The notes beneath the pieces are model-generated. The model did no database searches. It saw only the letters and a list, made by a program, of their open reading frames with translations, and was not told the DNA's origin. A DNA stretch of 20,999 nt from Magnetococcales bacterium. Lineage in GTDB: Bacteria; Pseudomonadota; Magnetococcia; Magnetococcales; JADGCH01. The stretch lies in NCBI GenBank assembly GCA_015228995.1, contig JADGCM010000012.1, forward strand, positions 1 to 20,999, given 5' to 3'. This document shows positions 1-7,886 of the stretch, piece after piece (positions within the stretch are counted from its first letter, which is position 1; each line of letters opens with the position of its first letter). The position numbers and the translations under genes were made by a program.

Positions 1-586
1 GCCACTTTGCTTGATAGCGCAATTGAGGATCAAGTCGTGTCTCTTTTGCCTTCAGCTGTGCTAAAGTGACCACTGCGAAAGGATTATCCATCTGTTCCAA
101 GGCGTCAGCATCTTTCAGATAGTCCAACAACTTGATCAAGTTAAATTGATACGATAATTTGGTACCAAACAGGCTGTAACCAAACTCAGGACTTGGTTGC
201 CAACTCTCGTCGTCATCAGCCAAAATAGCCAATCCTGTTATCAATTGATGATAACGAAGATAGGAATAGCTCATGTATTGATACATTATCTCAGCAACGT
301 TTGTCTTTCTATTACCATATACCTCTATATGAATCAAAATTTGGATATCGTTACCATTCTTGAGCCACACTTTAACGAGCTTATCCAAAATCCTCTTACC
401 AACAGCTGATTTCCGTATAATCCGCTCCATTTCTTTATCGAGAAATTCATAGTACCGAGACCAGTCTATTTGCTTGTGGGCTTCTGGCATGTAAAAAGCG
501 ATAAAATCCTCGAAGTAGGTTTCGATAATATCCTTCCATGGGCCATCATATTCATCTTTCTCAGTTTCTATAGCGCTGATACTCAT
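1..586 (-). CDS. Rpn/YhgA-like PD-(D/E)XK family protein, C-terminus beyond window
   Basis: This is an open frame of 195 codons without a stop, read on the minus strand from ATG at 586 to the left edge, so the C-terminus is missing. I translated it by hand. The N-terminus has YDGPWKDIIETYFEDFIAF, followed by DWSRYYEFLDKEM, then LDKLVKVWLKNG..IQILIHIEVYG, then GLAILADDDESWQP and, near the edge, NPFAVVTLAQLKAKETR. This order matches the Rpn (recombination-promoting nuclease) / YhgA-like 'putative transposase' group, in which the D...hIHIEV strand belongs to the PD-(D/E)XK nuclease core; many members have EVQ where this has EVY. GGAG lies 5 nt before the ATG. The start overlaps the hslR stop as ATGA, suggesting translational coupling. 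The gene is visibly richer in A/T than its neighbours, which hints at transfer. Family call fairly sure; activity unknown. Confidence 0.72.
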   Translation of the reverse strand, partial: MSISAIETEKDEYDGPWKDIIETYFEDFIAFYMPEAHKQIDWSRYYEFLDKEMERIIRKSAVGKRILDKLVKVWLKNGNDIQILIHIEVYGNRKTNVAEIMYQYMSYSYLRYHQLITGLAILADDDESWQPSPEFGYSLFGTKLSYQFNLIKLLDYLKDADALEQMDNPFAVVTLAQLKAKETRLDPQLRYQAKW

Positions 587-966
587 ATTTGCTCCTGCTG
601 CCGCTGCCAATCGCGTCGATCTTTCTTGGTAGGACGGCCACCCGCTACCGGTCGAGACAACAGCCCCGACCGATAGGCATCCTGTTGTTGTTGTCTCGCC
701 TGACGACTGGCATCGCTCTCCTGGTAGAGGGTCACCGCCACGCTCGCTGGGCCGCGCCGTTCATCCAAGCCAGTGACAGAGACATCGAACAGCTCACTCT
801 CACGACGAATGATCAGTTGGTCACCGATGCGTACCAACCGACTCGGTCTGGGTTTGATCCCATCGATATGGACCTTACCACCCTCAATGGCCTCGACGGC
901 CAAAGCCCTGGTCTTAAAAAACCGCGCCGCCCATAGCCATTTGTCGAGTCGAACAGCTTCGGTCAT
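583..966 (-). CDS. hslR: HslR/Hsp15-like S4-domain RNA-binding protein
   Basis: This 127-residue protein opens with VRLDKWLWAARFFKTRALAVEAIEGGKVHIDG, the S4 RNA-binding fold typical of heat-shock protein 15, followed by a basic C-terminal tail (PTKKDRRDWQRQQEQI). In E. coli, Hsp15 binds 50S subunits that carry a stranded nascent chain and helps recycle them; the length (about 130) agrees. Two ATGs are adjacent (967-969 and 964-966). The AGGAG that overlaps the upstream TAG stop is only 2 nt from the first and 5 nt from the second, so the second is chosen. It lies 5-8 bp after the GTPase gene and overlaps the next gene by 4 bp, placing a ribosome-rescue-type gene at the tail of a flagellar operon. 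The role is taken from the family, not shown here. Confidence 0.85.
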   Translation of the reverse strand: MTEAVRLDKWLWAARFFKTRALAVEAIEGGKVHIDGIKPRPSRLVRIGDQLIIRRESELFDVSVTGLDERRGPASVAVTLYQESDASRQARQQQQDAYRSGLLSRPVAGGRPTKKDRRDWQRQQEQI

Positions 967-974
967 CATCTCTC

Positions 975-2441
975 CTACTCCACACTGTGGCGGCGTAGCC
1001 GCAATAAAATCTCTTGACGCGCCTGGGCCAACATTGAGTCTCGGTCAAGCGTGTCCAAAATCTCGCGTACCACCTGCTTCGGTCCACCGGGACCCCAGGA
1101 GCGTCCTTGAGCTAAATAACGCTCAGCCGCCCGACCTACCACGTAAGTGCCATAATAGGCCACCGCCCCCTGGGTACCAGCCGTCAGCAGCGTTGACACA
1201 CCAAAGCTCACCCCTTTCAGTGCTGAGGCCGCCAACTGGGTCAGCCATACCGTACCCAAAATAAGTAGCGTTTGTGTCATGATGGTACGGACCAAATCGC
1301 CCGCCTCATTGGTGTTCATTTTCAAGCCGTAAACACGCCCCAAGGTGATAATCATAGCCGCATCAGCTACCACCACCAACAAATCGGCCACCGGTACCGG
1401 GTTAACCGCCACAGCAACCCCTTTACCTAAACAATAAGCATGAATCACCTTTTCAGCGGCAACACGATGATAACTGGCCATCGTGGCCGCTAACCGGTCC
1501 GACAACTGCCCGGCATGGAAGGTGGCATTCAGGGCGGCCAAGGTCTTGCCCTCAGTCGCCACAATTCTTTGTAACAACGAGCGCAACTCAGCCACGTCCG
1601 CTGGCGGCCGCCGCCGCACTTCGCGCTCACGACCACGATCATCTGACTCTAAATAAATACGCGGGCCTGGTGACGCCGCACACAGCACAATCGACTCGGC
1701 GTCGATCAGGCCGGCAACTCGTTCCGTCAATGACTGCACCACCAACTGCCGTTCCGCGCCAGTATAACGATCCATTTTGTTGAATGCCAGGAGCACCGGT
1801 CGGTGCAGTTCGCCCTTGAGACGGTGTAGCGCCTGAAACTCGGTGTCGGTCAAGTCACCATCGACCACGAATAATACCATATCTCCCAGATGAGCCGCCT
1901 CTTGCGCCAGCTGCTCTAACGCTTCACCATCCCAGTCATCGATACCCGGGGTATCGATCAGGAATACCCCTTCCAGTCCGGCATCACGCCACAATGCTTT
2001 GCCGGTCTGACGCGTCTCCCCGTGCAGTGGGCTGGCAGAAAAGCGGTTTTCTGCCAATAACGCGTTGAGTAGCGCCGATTTACCGACGCCAACCCGACCA
2101 AAAACAACGATGTGAATATGCCCTTGGTCAATTTTGTCCAACAGTAGCTCAATTTGTCGATATTCCTGCAATAAATCGTCACGCAGATGGGTCGGTATGG
2201 TGGAGTCGGACAAGATATCACTGAGGCTACGCTGTGCCAAACCAAGATGACTTTGGCCACCATCGCTAGGTAGATCAACTGTCGCATCATCATCGGCGGT
2301 CGTTCCGGTGGCGGTTGGAGGAGACCACTTGCCCAGCCAGACTTTTTGTGACAGAACTAGGTCATTGAGCCATTTTTCCTTGGTTACGAGAATCTTCGTT
2401 TTGGACCATAACTCTTTGCTCTCTTCGATCCAATTACGCAT
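975..2441 (-). CDS. Era/Der-like GTPase with DUF697-type C-terminal region
   Basis: A 488-residue protein with a complete GTPase core: P-loop GRVGVGKS at about 115-122, conserved Thr near 143, DTPG at 163-166, NKMD at 221-224 and CAAS near 254-257. Before it is a 100-residue N-terminal extension with a low-complexity linker (about 41-62). After it, residues 340-440 are hydrophobic and contain VADLLVVVADAAMIITLGRVYG, which resembles the membrane-associated DUF697/YcjF-type region that often follows such GTPases. The start is supported by GGAGG 4 nt upstream, inside the end of the preceding GTPase gene, which it overlaps by 8 bp. The second GTPase just upstream has the same architecture, so the two are probably ancient paralogues. 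Function is unknown. A membrane-linked assembly or stress role is possible, and location in a flagellar operon raises a motility role as a hypothesis. Confidence 0.8.
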   Translation of the reverse strand: MRNWIEESKELWSKTKILVTKEKWLNDLVLSQKVWLGKWSPPTATGTTADDDATVDLPSDGGQSHLGLAQRSLSDILSDSTIPTHLRDDLLQEYRQIELLLDKIDQGHIHIVVFGRVGVGKSALLNALLAENRFSASPLHGETRQTGKALWRDAGLEGVFLIDTPGIDDWDGEALEQLAQEAAHLGDMVLFVVDGDLTDTEFQALHRLKGELHRPVLLAFNKMDRYTGAERQLVVQSLTERVAGLIDAESIVLCAASPGPRIYLESDDRGREREVRRRPPADVAELRSLLQRIVATEGKTLAALNATFHAGQLSDRLAATMASYHRVAAEKVIHAYCLGKGVAVAVNPVPVADLLVVVADAAMIITLGRVYGLKMNTNEAGDLVRTIMTQTLLILGTVWLTQLAASALKGVSFGVSTLLTAGTQGAVAYYGTYVVGRAAERYLAQGRSWGPGGPKQVVREILDTLDRDSMLAQARQEILLRLRRHSVE

Positions 2442-3960
2442 CCGACCTCCGTTCTGAACTCTGTCCCAGCGCCAATTTCAACAAGCGTTGCAACCGTCCA
2501 TCGAGATCATCTGCTAAACTGGTTTCAAATCGATGTAAAGTCGGGTTGATAAGCAGTGCCCCTCGCTCTTCCAAGGTACCGATTAGGGCACGACCCAACG
2601 AGTCAAATAACAGACCATAAGCCACCGCGTGCAGCACCCCACCCGCCATCGTTCCCGCTCCAGGGAACGACTTGAGCAGATTACCTGCCACGGCTAGCAC
2701 CAAAGGCAAGGATCGCCCCTTCAATCGGTCACTTTGTCGCAAGAGCCGGTCAATCTCCACCCGTGATACCTTTACCTCATACAGGGAACACAGCTCCTTG
2801 ACCATGCTCACTGCTAACACCCCCTGGATGAGTAAATCCATACCGGGCGTCAGCGCTGCCAGAGCCCCAACAACAGCTTTACGGGTATAACTGAGAACAA
2901 TGCTGTCTGCTTTTTGGCGTCGATGCTGGCTGAGGCTCTGATCCAACTTACGTGCCGCCAAGGTCAACACTGCTTGGTCACGCAATGCCTCAAGCACAGG
3001 CGCATCATCTTTAATGATGCGCCGGACTGCCGCATAAAATTGCTCCAGCTGCGGCGGTAGCGGTCGTTGTATCGGCTCCTCACGACCATCGGCATGAACC
3101 CGAATGACCTCTTGCCACCCCCCTGCAGACAGACTTACCAGCTCAATTGGGTGCTTGCTATTAACGGCGGCGATTCTCTCTCTGATTCGCTGGAGCAACA
3201 GTAGCAGCTCCTCATCACTGTAACGATCCATTTTGTTGAGACCGACCAGTAACGGTTTTCCCAACATCGCCAGCTGTTGCAATTCCTGTATCTGCACCCG
3301 GGTTAGATCGCCATCGCACAGATAGACCACCAAATGGGCACGCAGGGCCTCTTCGCGCGCCCCCTCGGCAAGATGGTCATAAACCTCGTTGCAGCCGGGA
3401 AGATCGGTCAGGATAAATCGGTGGCCAGCGGTATCGACCCAAACGCGTTGGACCATCTCGCGTGTGGTCCCAGCCACCGGACTGATGGCGGTATTAGCGT
3501 TCGGTAACAAAGCACACATCAGCGTACTTTTGCCGGCATTCACTTCACCAAACAAAGCGATATGGACATCCCCGGAATCACGCCGTTGCTGCAAAAGATC
3601 CAGCTCTTGCCGTGCCACAGCGGTGCTGGCACCCAAACGCTGGTTACGATCAATGCGTTCCGCCACCATTCGTTCGTCGATGGGAACGTTAGCAAGGCCG
3701 TTTTTATGATCAGACAAATAGGATTGTCGCGGTCTGAAAGCAGATGCAGCAACCACACGCCACACCCACACCACTCCAATAACGGCTACTGAAGCTAAAA
3801 TACCCCAGTAAAGGAAGAAAAACCATTCCGGTGCGGTACGTAACCGCTCCCATAGATCAAGAAGGGCATTGCTGAACTGAATGAACAGCGCCAACAATAA
3901 CAGTAACAGTAGTAACAACAACAGGACCATCGACAGACGCACCGCAGAAGAAAAACGCAT
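2434..3960 (-). CDS. Membrane-anchored Era-like GTPase with DUF697-type region
   Basis: A 508-residue protein. Residues 11-27 form a hydrophobic segment containing eleven consecutive leucines, and about 47-69 form a second (FFFLYWGILASVAVIGVVWVW), so the N-terminus is predicted to be a membrane hairpin or anchor. The GTPase core follows: GEVNAGKS at 138-145, GTTRE around 164-168, DLPG at 186-189, NKMD at 242-245, and SLSAG as a G5-like motif near 282. The C-terminal part (about 340-480) has VGALAALTPGMDLLIQGVLAVSMVKELCSLY, typical of DUF697/YcjF-type regions. It overlaps the next GTPase by 8 bp and follows the zinc protein by 14 bp. An AGGAG lies somewhat far (about 11 nt) from the ATG, so the start is less certain than the frame. 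Substrate or partner unknown. Confidence 0.8.
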   Translation of the reverse strand: MRFSSAVRLSMVLLLLLLLLLLLALFIQFSNALLDLWERLRTAPEWFFFLYWGILASVAVIGVVWVWRVVAASAFRPRQSYLSDHKNGLANVPIDERMVAERIDRNQRLGASTAVARQELDLLQQRRDSGDVHIALFGEVNAGKSTLMCALLPNANTAISPVAGTTREMVQRVWVDTAGHRFILTDLPGCNEVYDHLAEGAREEALRAHLVVYLCDGDLTRVQIQELQQLAMLGKPLLVGLNKMDRYSDEELLLLLQRIRERIAAVNSKHPIELVSLSAGGWQEVIRVHADGREEPIQRPLPPQLEQFYAAVRRIIKDDAPVLEALRDQAVLTLAARKLDQSLSQHRRQKADSIVLSYTRKAVVGALAALTPGMDLLIQGVLAVSMVKELCSLYEVKVSRVEIDRLLRQSDRLKGRSLPLVLAVAGNLLKSFPGAGTMAGGVLHAVAYGLLFDSLGRALIGTLEERGALLINPTLHRFETSLADDLDGRLQRLLKLALGQSSERRSDA

Positions 3961-3974
3961 CGATTGTCCCGCTC

Positions 3975-4181
3975 CTATCGATTGGCAAATTCATTCTCAG
4001 CGCCACAATCTGGACAGATCCAAGTGAGCCGATTACAGCTCATTCCCCATAAATTCTCTTCCATACACCGCTGACACATGGATAGCTGACACTGCCGACA
4101 AACCCAGCTGAACGAAAGGTGTTCTTCTTTGCAGGCCACACAGGGAGGATAGTGACGACGTGGCTGCCGCCGCTTTTGCAT
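3975..4181 (-). CDS. Small nine-cysteine zinc-binding protein
   Basis: A 68-residue protein with nine cysteines: C14/C17, C28/C31, C36/C39, C49 and C56/C59. Four CxxC pairs in so short a chain suggest one or two structural zinc sites of treble-clef, B-box or zinc-ribbon type. The last pair lies in WICPDCGAENEF, a classic zinc-ribbon knuckle. The N-terminus is basic (QKRRQPRRH). It sits 15 bp after the FliT-like gene and 14 bp before the membrane GTPase, so it is likely co-transcribed with both. The SD is weak (only an A/G-rich stretch upstream). I do not recognise the family; similarity to known zinc fingers is at motif level only. It may be an adaptor for a GTPase or chaperone, but that is a guess. 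Confidence 0.65.
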   Translation of the reverse strand: MQKRRQPRRHYPPCVACKEEHLSFSWVCRQCQLSMCQRCMEENLWGMSCNRLTWICPDCGAENEFANR

Positions 4182-4196
4182 CGACTACTAAGCCAC

Positions 4197-4541
4197 TTAG
4201 ATATAATGACGCAAGACCATTTCTCGTTGAGGAGCATAGCCACGCAACGAGAGCATCCGTCTATTTTCGGCAAACAGCTGTTGGGCAACGCTTGAATGGG
4301 CATGCGCCAAACGAGATATAGCCACAGGAATACGCCGCGACAGCCCCTCCAGTTGATCTAGAACGACCCGCTTTCGTACCTGGTCGTCAGGATACTGATC
4401 GGATGAGCAACCGATGTCAAGCATCAATACAACCTCTTCCCAGCTACGCGCCAACTGACCGATGCGATCCCCCTCCATTTCATCGACCATCATGATCTCA
4501 TCCAACAATTCTTCCATCCGCACCACAATGGCCTCTATCAT
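4197..4541 (-). CDS. Small helical protein in the FliT position, possible export chaperone
   Basis: A 114-residue acidic, probably all-helical protein (IEAIVVRMEELLDEIMMVDEMEGDRIGQLARSWEEVV...). It starts 5 bp after the second fliS stop and ends 15 bp before the zinc protein. In many flagellar loci the gene after fliS encodes FliT, the FliD chaperone, or an equally small FleP/FlaT-like protein of 90-125 residues; size, predicted helicity and position agree. The pattern of an N-terminal helix with spaced leucines followed by WEEVV is compatible with FliT-like proteins, but I see no diagnostic motif. A weak SD (GGGG) precedes the ATG. The coding frame is secure because of tight packing; the FliT assignment rests on position. 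Confidence 0.6.
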   Translation of the reverse strand: MIEAIVVRMEELLDEIMMVDEMEGDRIGQLARSWEEVVLMLDIGCSSDQYPDDQVRKRVVLDQLEGLSRRIPVAISRLAHAHSSVAQQLFAENRRMLSLRGYAPQREMVLRHYI

Positions 4542-4546
4542 GACCG

Positions 4547-4990
4547 TTATCCCCGACGCCCACCTACCACCGCGACGGCAGTAGCATCCATCTGTTCTTG
4601 GAGAGAGACCACCTGTTCAGCACGATATTTTTTAACGGCCACACGCCACCCATCCAATAGGATATTCAATTGATTAATCACATCACGAATACAGCTGTTA
4701 TCACGCGTAATATTAGCTTGCGTCAGACGATCCAACATAAATCCGTACAACTCAAATAGCTGAATGGCCAAATCGCCACCTTTTTGAAAATCTAGTGTGT
4801 TTTGCAACTCACTTATGATCGCCAACCCCCGCCGAAGAAATTCTTTATGAGGTTGCAGATTACCGGCGTCATTCTCCAGGATTGACTTCTCCAGAAAACG
4901 AATTGCTCCTTCGTAGAGCATAATTACCAAATCTTCCCGTGAAGCGGTAGTGGTCTTAGAAGTTTTATAACTCGCCAATCCATAAGACAT
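4547..4990 (-). CDS. fliS: Flagellar export chaperone FliS (canonical copy)
   Basis: 147 residues. The FliS family pattern is clear: LVIMLYEGAIRFLEKS near 21-36, then HKEFLRRGLAIISELQNTLDFQKGGDLA, LFELYGFMLDRLTQANITRD and VINQLNILLDGWR. FliS binds the C-terminal D0 helix of newly made flagellin in the cytoplasm and prevents early polymerisation before export. The final 25 residues (VSLQEQMDATAVAVVGGRRG) extend past the usual end. GGAG lies 6 nt upstream of the ATG. It is 43 bp downstream of the other fliS copy and 5 bp upstream of the FliT-like gene. With nine flagellins in the locus, two FliS paralogues could serve different filament subunits; this is inference. Confidence 0.9.
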   Translation of the reverse strand: MSYGLASYKTSKTTTASREDLVIMLYEGAIRFLEKSILENDAGNLQPHKEFLRRGLAIISELQNTLDFQKGGDLAIQLFELYGFMLDRLTQANITRDNSCIRDVINQLNILLDGWRVAVKKYRAEQVVSLQEQMDATAVAVVGGRRG

Positions 4991-5033
4991 GCGTCACTCC
5001 ATTTCTTGCACTTCTATTACGATAACACTTCTA

Positions 5034-5423
5034 TCACGCTGCCATCATAACCTGCGGACGAGCGCCACGCCAGCCCTCTAATAAAACCATCAAGGAGACC
5101 ACCACATTTCTGGCGTAAAGAACATCGTGGGTTAATTCTGACTGATGTAAACTATCCAACATAAAACCATACAAGTGATTGAGTTGCCGCGCCAATGAAC
5201 CACCGTGCTGGATATTCAGCGTATTACGCAGCTCCTCTATAATCATACGACTACGCGCCAGCAGCAGATTAAACTCTCGCTCCTGACCGGCCGTGTATTC
5301 CCGCTCCGCTTGCTGCAAAAAACGAATGGCCCCATCGTACAATTGGATCAAAAGATCAAGCTGTACGACCAATTCAGCCTCTTTTTCCTCATCTACCATC
5401 GGATCTATCCATTGCTTCATCAT
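5034..5423 (-). CDS. fliS: Second, divergent FliS-like export chaperone
   Basis: The core motifs match FliS: LDLLIQLYDGAIRFLQQAE, SRMIIEELRNTLNIQHGGSLARQL, LYGFMLDSLHQSELTHD, then VVVSLMVLLEGWRGARP. It is shorter at both ends than the copy at 4547..4990 and has a more acidic N-terminus (VDEEKEAEL). A GTG at 5438 extends the frame but has no properly spaced SD. The ATG at 5421-5423 has GGAG 4 nt before it, so I start there, giving 129 residues. A second ATG follows immediately and cannot be excluded. The fliD stop lies about 20 bp upstream. Both FliS copies seem intact and are clearly diverged, so this is an old duplication. Confidence 0.85.
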   Translation of the reverse strand: MMKQWIDPMVDEEKEAELVVQLDLLIQLYDGAIRFLQQAEREYTAGQEREFNLLLARSRMIIEELRNTLNIQHGGSLARQLNHLYGFMLDSLHQSELTHDVLYARNVVVSLMVLLEGWRGARPQVMMAA

Positions 5424-5443
5424 TCCGCTCCAAAACACCTCTG

Positions 5444-6889
5444 CTATTTATTGGACAAAGAACTGATCGCACTCGTTAAAGAGCTGGTTGAGTTGTTCAT
5501 TGAACTCATCAACTTCTCCAGATTAGCAAATTTTTTGGTCAAATTATCCTTAACCTTATCCAACCGCGTCTGTTCACGGGCAATACGGTCATCAATGCTA
5601 CGCAAACCACTATCGATGCTACTGGTTTTGCCAGACAAGACGCTACCACTACTAGCGGTAAAATTGCCCATCACGTCGGATAACCGGTAAGCCAGCCCTC
5701 TCTTACCGCCCGCACTAGAAAATGCCGCCGCATCAATCGATTCCGGTTTGTTGGTAAACAAGTTAGCAATGTCATCAAAACGGGTCGCGGCCGCTGCATC
5801 AAATACAGAATCATTGATTGCCAACCTGCCGGTATCCTTATCGGTGCGAATCCCTAGTTGCGATAACGTCGCAAAAGGGGTTTGTTGACCATAAGGAGGT
5901 TGTAAATCACTGGTGGGAGTGTTAATCTCACGACGCAGCTGGGTGATAATCCCACGCACCATGGAGGCATCCTGGGCTAGCGAATTACCTTTCTGGGTCT
6001 CAGTATTGACGTAGTCGACTACATCGTTGTAACTCTTGATAAAATTTTGTACTGTACTTTTCAGAGAAGCGGCATCATTACCGATGGTAATATTGGCCGA
6101 CCCAAGTTGCTTCAAACTTAAAGTCACCCCTGGAATTGCTGAATTGACCGTGTTGCTACCACTGGTGACAGCGATACCATCAACGGTTAACGCCGCATCC
6201 GTTCCAGCAACCGTCTCATCGAACCCTGTTGTCCCTCCGGTACTACCATCCCAGCTCCCTTCAGCACCAAAATCGATGGAGCTACTGGCATCCAATACAA
6301 TGCGCGATGCACCGTTATTGGTGCCGCTATCTCGTGTTGTCAACACCAACCGATAGCTGCTGCCGTCATTCATGACGCTGGCTACCACACCCTTACTACG
6401 ATCATTACCATAGTTGACAGCGTTAATTTTTTGCGCCACATCGCTCAAGGTATCTCCAGCAGCCAGGGCAACACCGTAAGAGGTACCATTATAGCTGAAC
6501 GATAACTGACCATCACTTGCCAATTGCGCCGTTTGGCTGCTCACCCCTGCATGGGATACGTAACTCTGGTAGGTAGCAAGAGAAGTAACATTGACGCTAT
6601 GAAACCCAGATCGAGCTTCGCTGGAGGCTGTCACCGTCATTTTGTCCGTATCGGAACTAGCTGCTGTATGCGGCCTAAACGATGCCGTATCCTGCATGGC
6701 TGTCATGGCACTCTTCATCGACAATAACTTGCCTTTTAGAGTCGATATCGCACTTTGTTCTCTCTGATAGCCGGTGCGCTGGTTTTGCATGCCAGTCAAA
6801 CGCACCTTCTCAGCGTTCATAAGCTGATCGACGATGTCTGATGGTAGCCCGCTTGCCAAGCCACCAAACTGTACATTACCAATTGCCAC
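5444..6889 (-). CDS. fliD: Flagellar filament cap protein FliD (HAP2)
   Basis: 481 residues, within the usual range for FliD. The N-terminus VQFGGLASGLPSDIVDQLMNAEK is the conserved FliD start, followed by a helical stretch (ISTLKGKLLSMKSAMTAMQD) and VTASSEARSGFHSVNVTSLATYQS. The middle has NGVALA-type beta-rich repeats, and the C-terminal part (SYNDVVDYVNTETQ to LDKVKDNLTKKFANLEKLMSSM) is the coiled-coil FliD_C domain. The protein is exported and forms the cap under which flagellin subunits fold. The start codon is GTG at 6887-6889, supported by GAGGAG 5-6 nt upstream. The gene follows a flagellin by 40 bp and precedes the fliS pair. Confidence 0.95.
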   Translation of the reverse strand: MAIGNVQFGGLASGLPSDIVDQLMNAEKVRLTGMQNQRTGYQREQSAISTLKGKLLSMKSAMTAMQDTASFRPHTAASSDTDKMTVTASSEARSGFHSVNVTSLATYQSYVSHAGVSSQTAQLASDGQLSFSYNGTSYGVALAAGDTLSDVAQKINAVNYGNDRSKGVVASVMNDGSSYRLVLTTRDSGTNNGASRIVLDASSSIDFGAEGSWDGSTGGTTGFDETVAGTDAALTVDGIAVTSGSNTVNSAIPGVTLSLKQLGSANITIGNDAASLKSTVQNFIKSYNDVVDYVNTETQKGNSLAQDASMVRGIITQLRREINTPTSDLQPPYGQQTPFATLSQLGIRTDKDTGRLAINDSVFDAAAATRFDDIANLFTNKPESIDAAAFSSAGGKRGLAYRLSDVMGNFTASSGSVLSGKTSSIDSGLRSIDDRIAREQTRLDKVKDNLTKKFANLEKLMSSMNNSTSSLTSAISSLSNK

Positions 6890-6929
6890 GCTATCTCCTC
6901 CTGGCTACCTAATCAGCCAACGTTACCGG

Positions 6930-7856
6930 TCATCGACTTCCCAGCAACTGCAACGCCAATTGTGGTTGCTGGTTGGCCTGAGCTAAAATGGCTGTACCGG
7001 CCTGCTGCAGAATCGCATTACGCGTCAGTTCGGCTGTCTCGGCAGCGATATCCGCATCTTGGATGCGCGAACGTGACGCCGACATATTCTCAGACATGTT
7101 CGACAGATTGGCAACCACGGCATCAAAGCGGCTCTGAATGGCGCCCAAATTGGCCCGAATGGTAGCGATGCTGTCGAGCGCTTTATCGACCTGGTCCATC
7201 GTCGCTAAAGCCTTAGCAGATGTCGTCACCCGACAAATGCCTAGGTTGGACATATGCCCCCCCCACGACGTACCGGCAGCTGTCTCGTTAACGACTCTCC
7301 CGGTAGTACGATCCATCTGCCCCACAAAACCACCTGGAACACTCATCAGCGCCCCAAGACTGGCGGCATGAATCGAAATAGCCAACCTGTGACTGGCAAA
7401 AACACCTACCTGGAAATTTCTGCCTGTTCTATAGTCACCGTTCAACAGTAGCTGGCCGTTAAATGAGGTCTGTTGCGAGATGCGCTGCATTTCCGACAAC
7501 AGCTGATCAATCTCTTTCTGCAAATAGAGTCGGTCGGTGTCACCATAGGTGGAGTTGGCTGCCTGCACCGCTAACTCGCGGATGCGCTGCAACGAATTGG
7601 TGCTTTCGTCCAAGGCCCCTTCCGCCACCTGTGCCAACGAAATACCGTCGTTGGCATTACGCACCGCCTGATTGAGACCACGAATCTGCGAGGTCATGCG
7701 CTGGGTGATCGCCATACCCGCTGCATCGTCCTTAGCCGAGTTGATCCTCAACCCGGAAGAGAGACGTGCGAAAGTCTTTCCCAAAGCGTTACTCGACTTG
7801 AGCAGCTGACGCTGGGAGTTCAGAGAGGTGACATTAGTGTTAATATAGAGCGGCAT
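6930..7856 (-). CDS. Flagellin with enlarged central region, paired with fliW
   Basis: 308 residues, the longest flagellin here. The N-terminal D0/D1 part (YINTNVTSLNSQRQLLKSSNALGKTFARLSSGLRINSAKDDAAG) and the C-terminal part (ARSRIQDADIAAETAELTRNAILQQAG...LALQLLGSR) are canonical. About 50 residues between 155 and 210 are unlike the other eight copies and include GGFVGQMDRTTGR and a cysteine (LGICRV). It is the only flagellin in the flgK block, placed 30 bp after fliW and 40 bp before fliD, the arrangement seen where FliW binds the neighbouring flagellin. AGGAG lies 8 nt before the ATG. The leader lacks the pseudoknot and the TATCGC hairpin found in the array. It may be a specialised or proximal-filament subunit. 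Confidence 0.93.
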   Translation of the reverse strand: MPLYINTNVTSLNSQRQLLKSSNALGKTFARLSSGLRINSAKDDAAGMAITQRMTSQIRGLNQAVRNANDGISLAQVAEGALDESTNSLQRIRELAVQAANSTYGDTDRLYLQKEIDQLLSEMQRISQQTSFNGQLLLNGDYRTGRNFQVGVFASHRLAISIHAASLGALMSVPGGFVGQMDRTTGRVVNETAAGTSWGGHMSNLGICRVTTSAKALATMDQVDKALDSIATIRANLGAIQSRFDAVVANLSNMSENMSASRSRIQDADIAAETAELTRNAILQQAGTAILAQANQQPQLALQLLGSR

Positions 7857-7886
7857 AATAAATTCTCCTGCTATCCCTTACTCGGT

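Noticed and set aside
589..1264. Plus-strand frames opposite hslR and the first GTPase
   Set aside because: The minus-strand genes have clear domains and SDs; the opposite frames look like composition shadows.
5421..5438. GTG at 5438 as start of the second fliS
   Set aside because: No SD at a workable distance, while ATG at 5423 has GGAG in good position.
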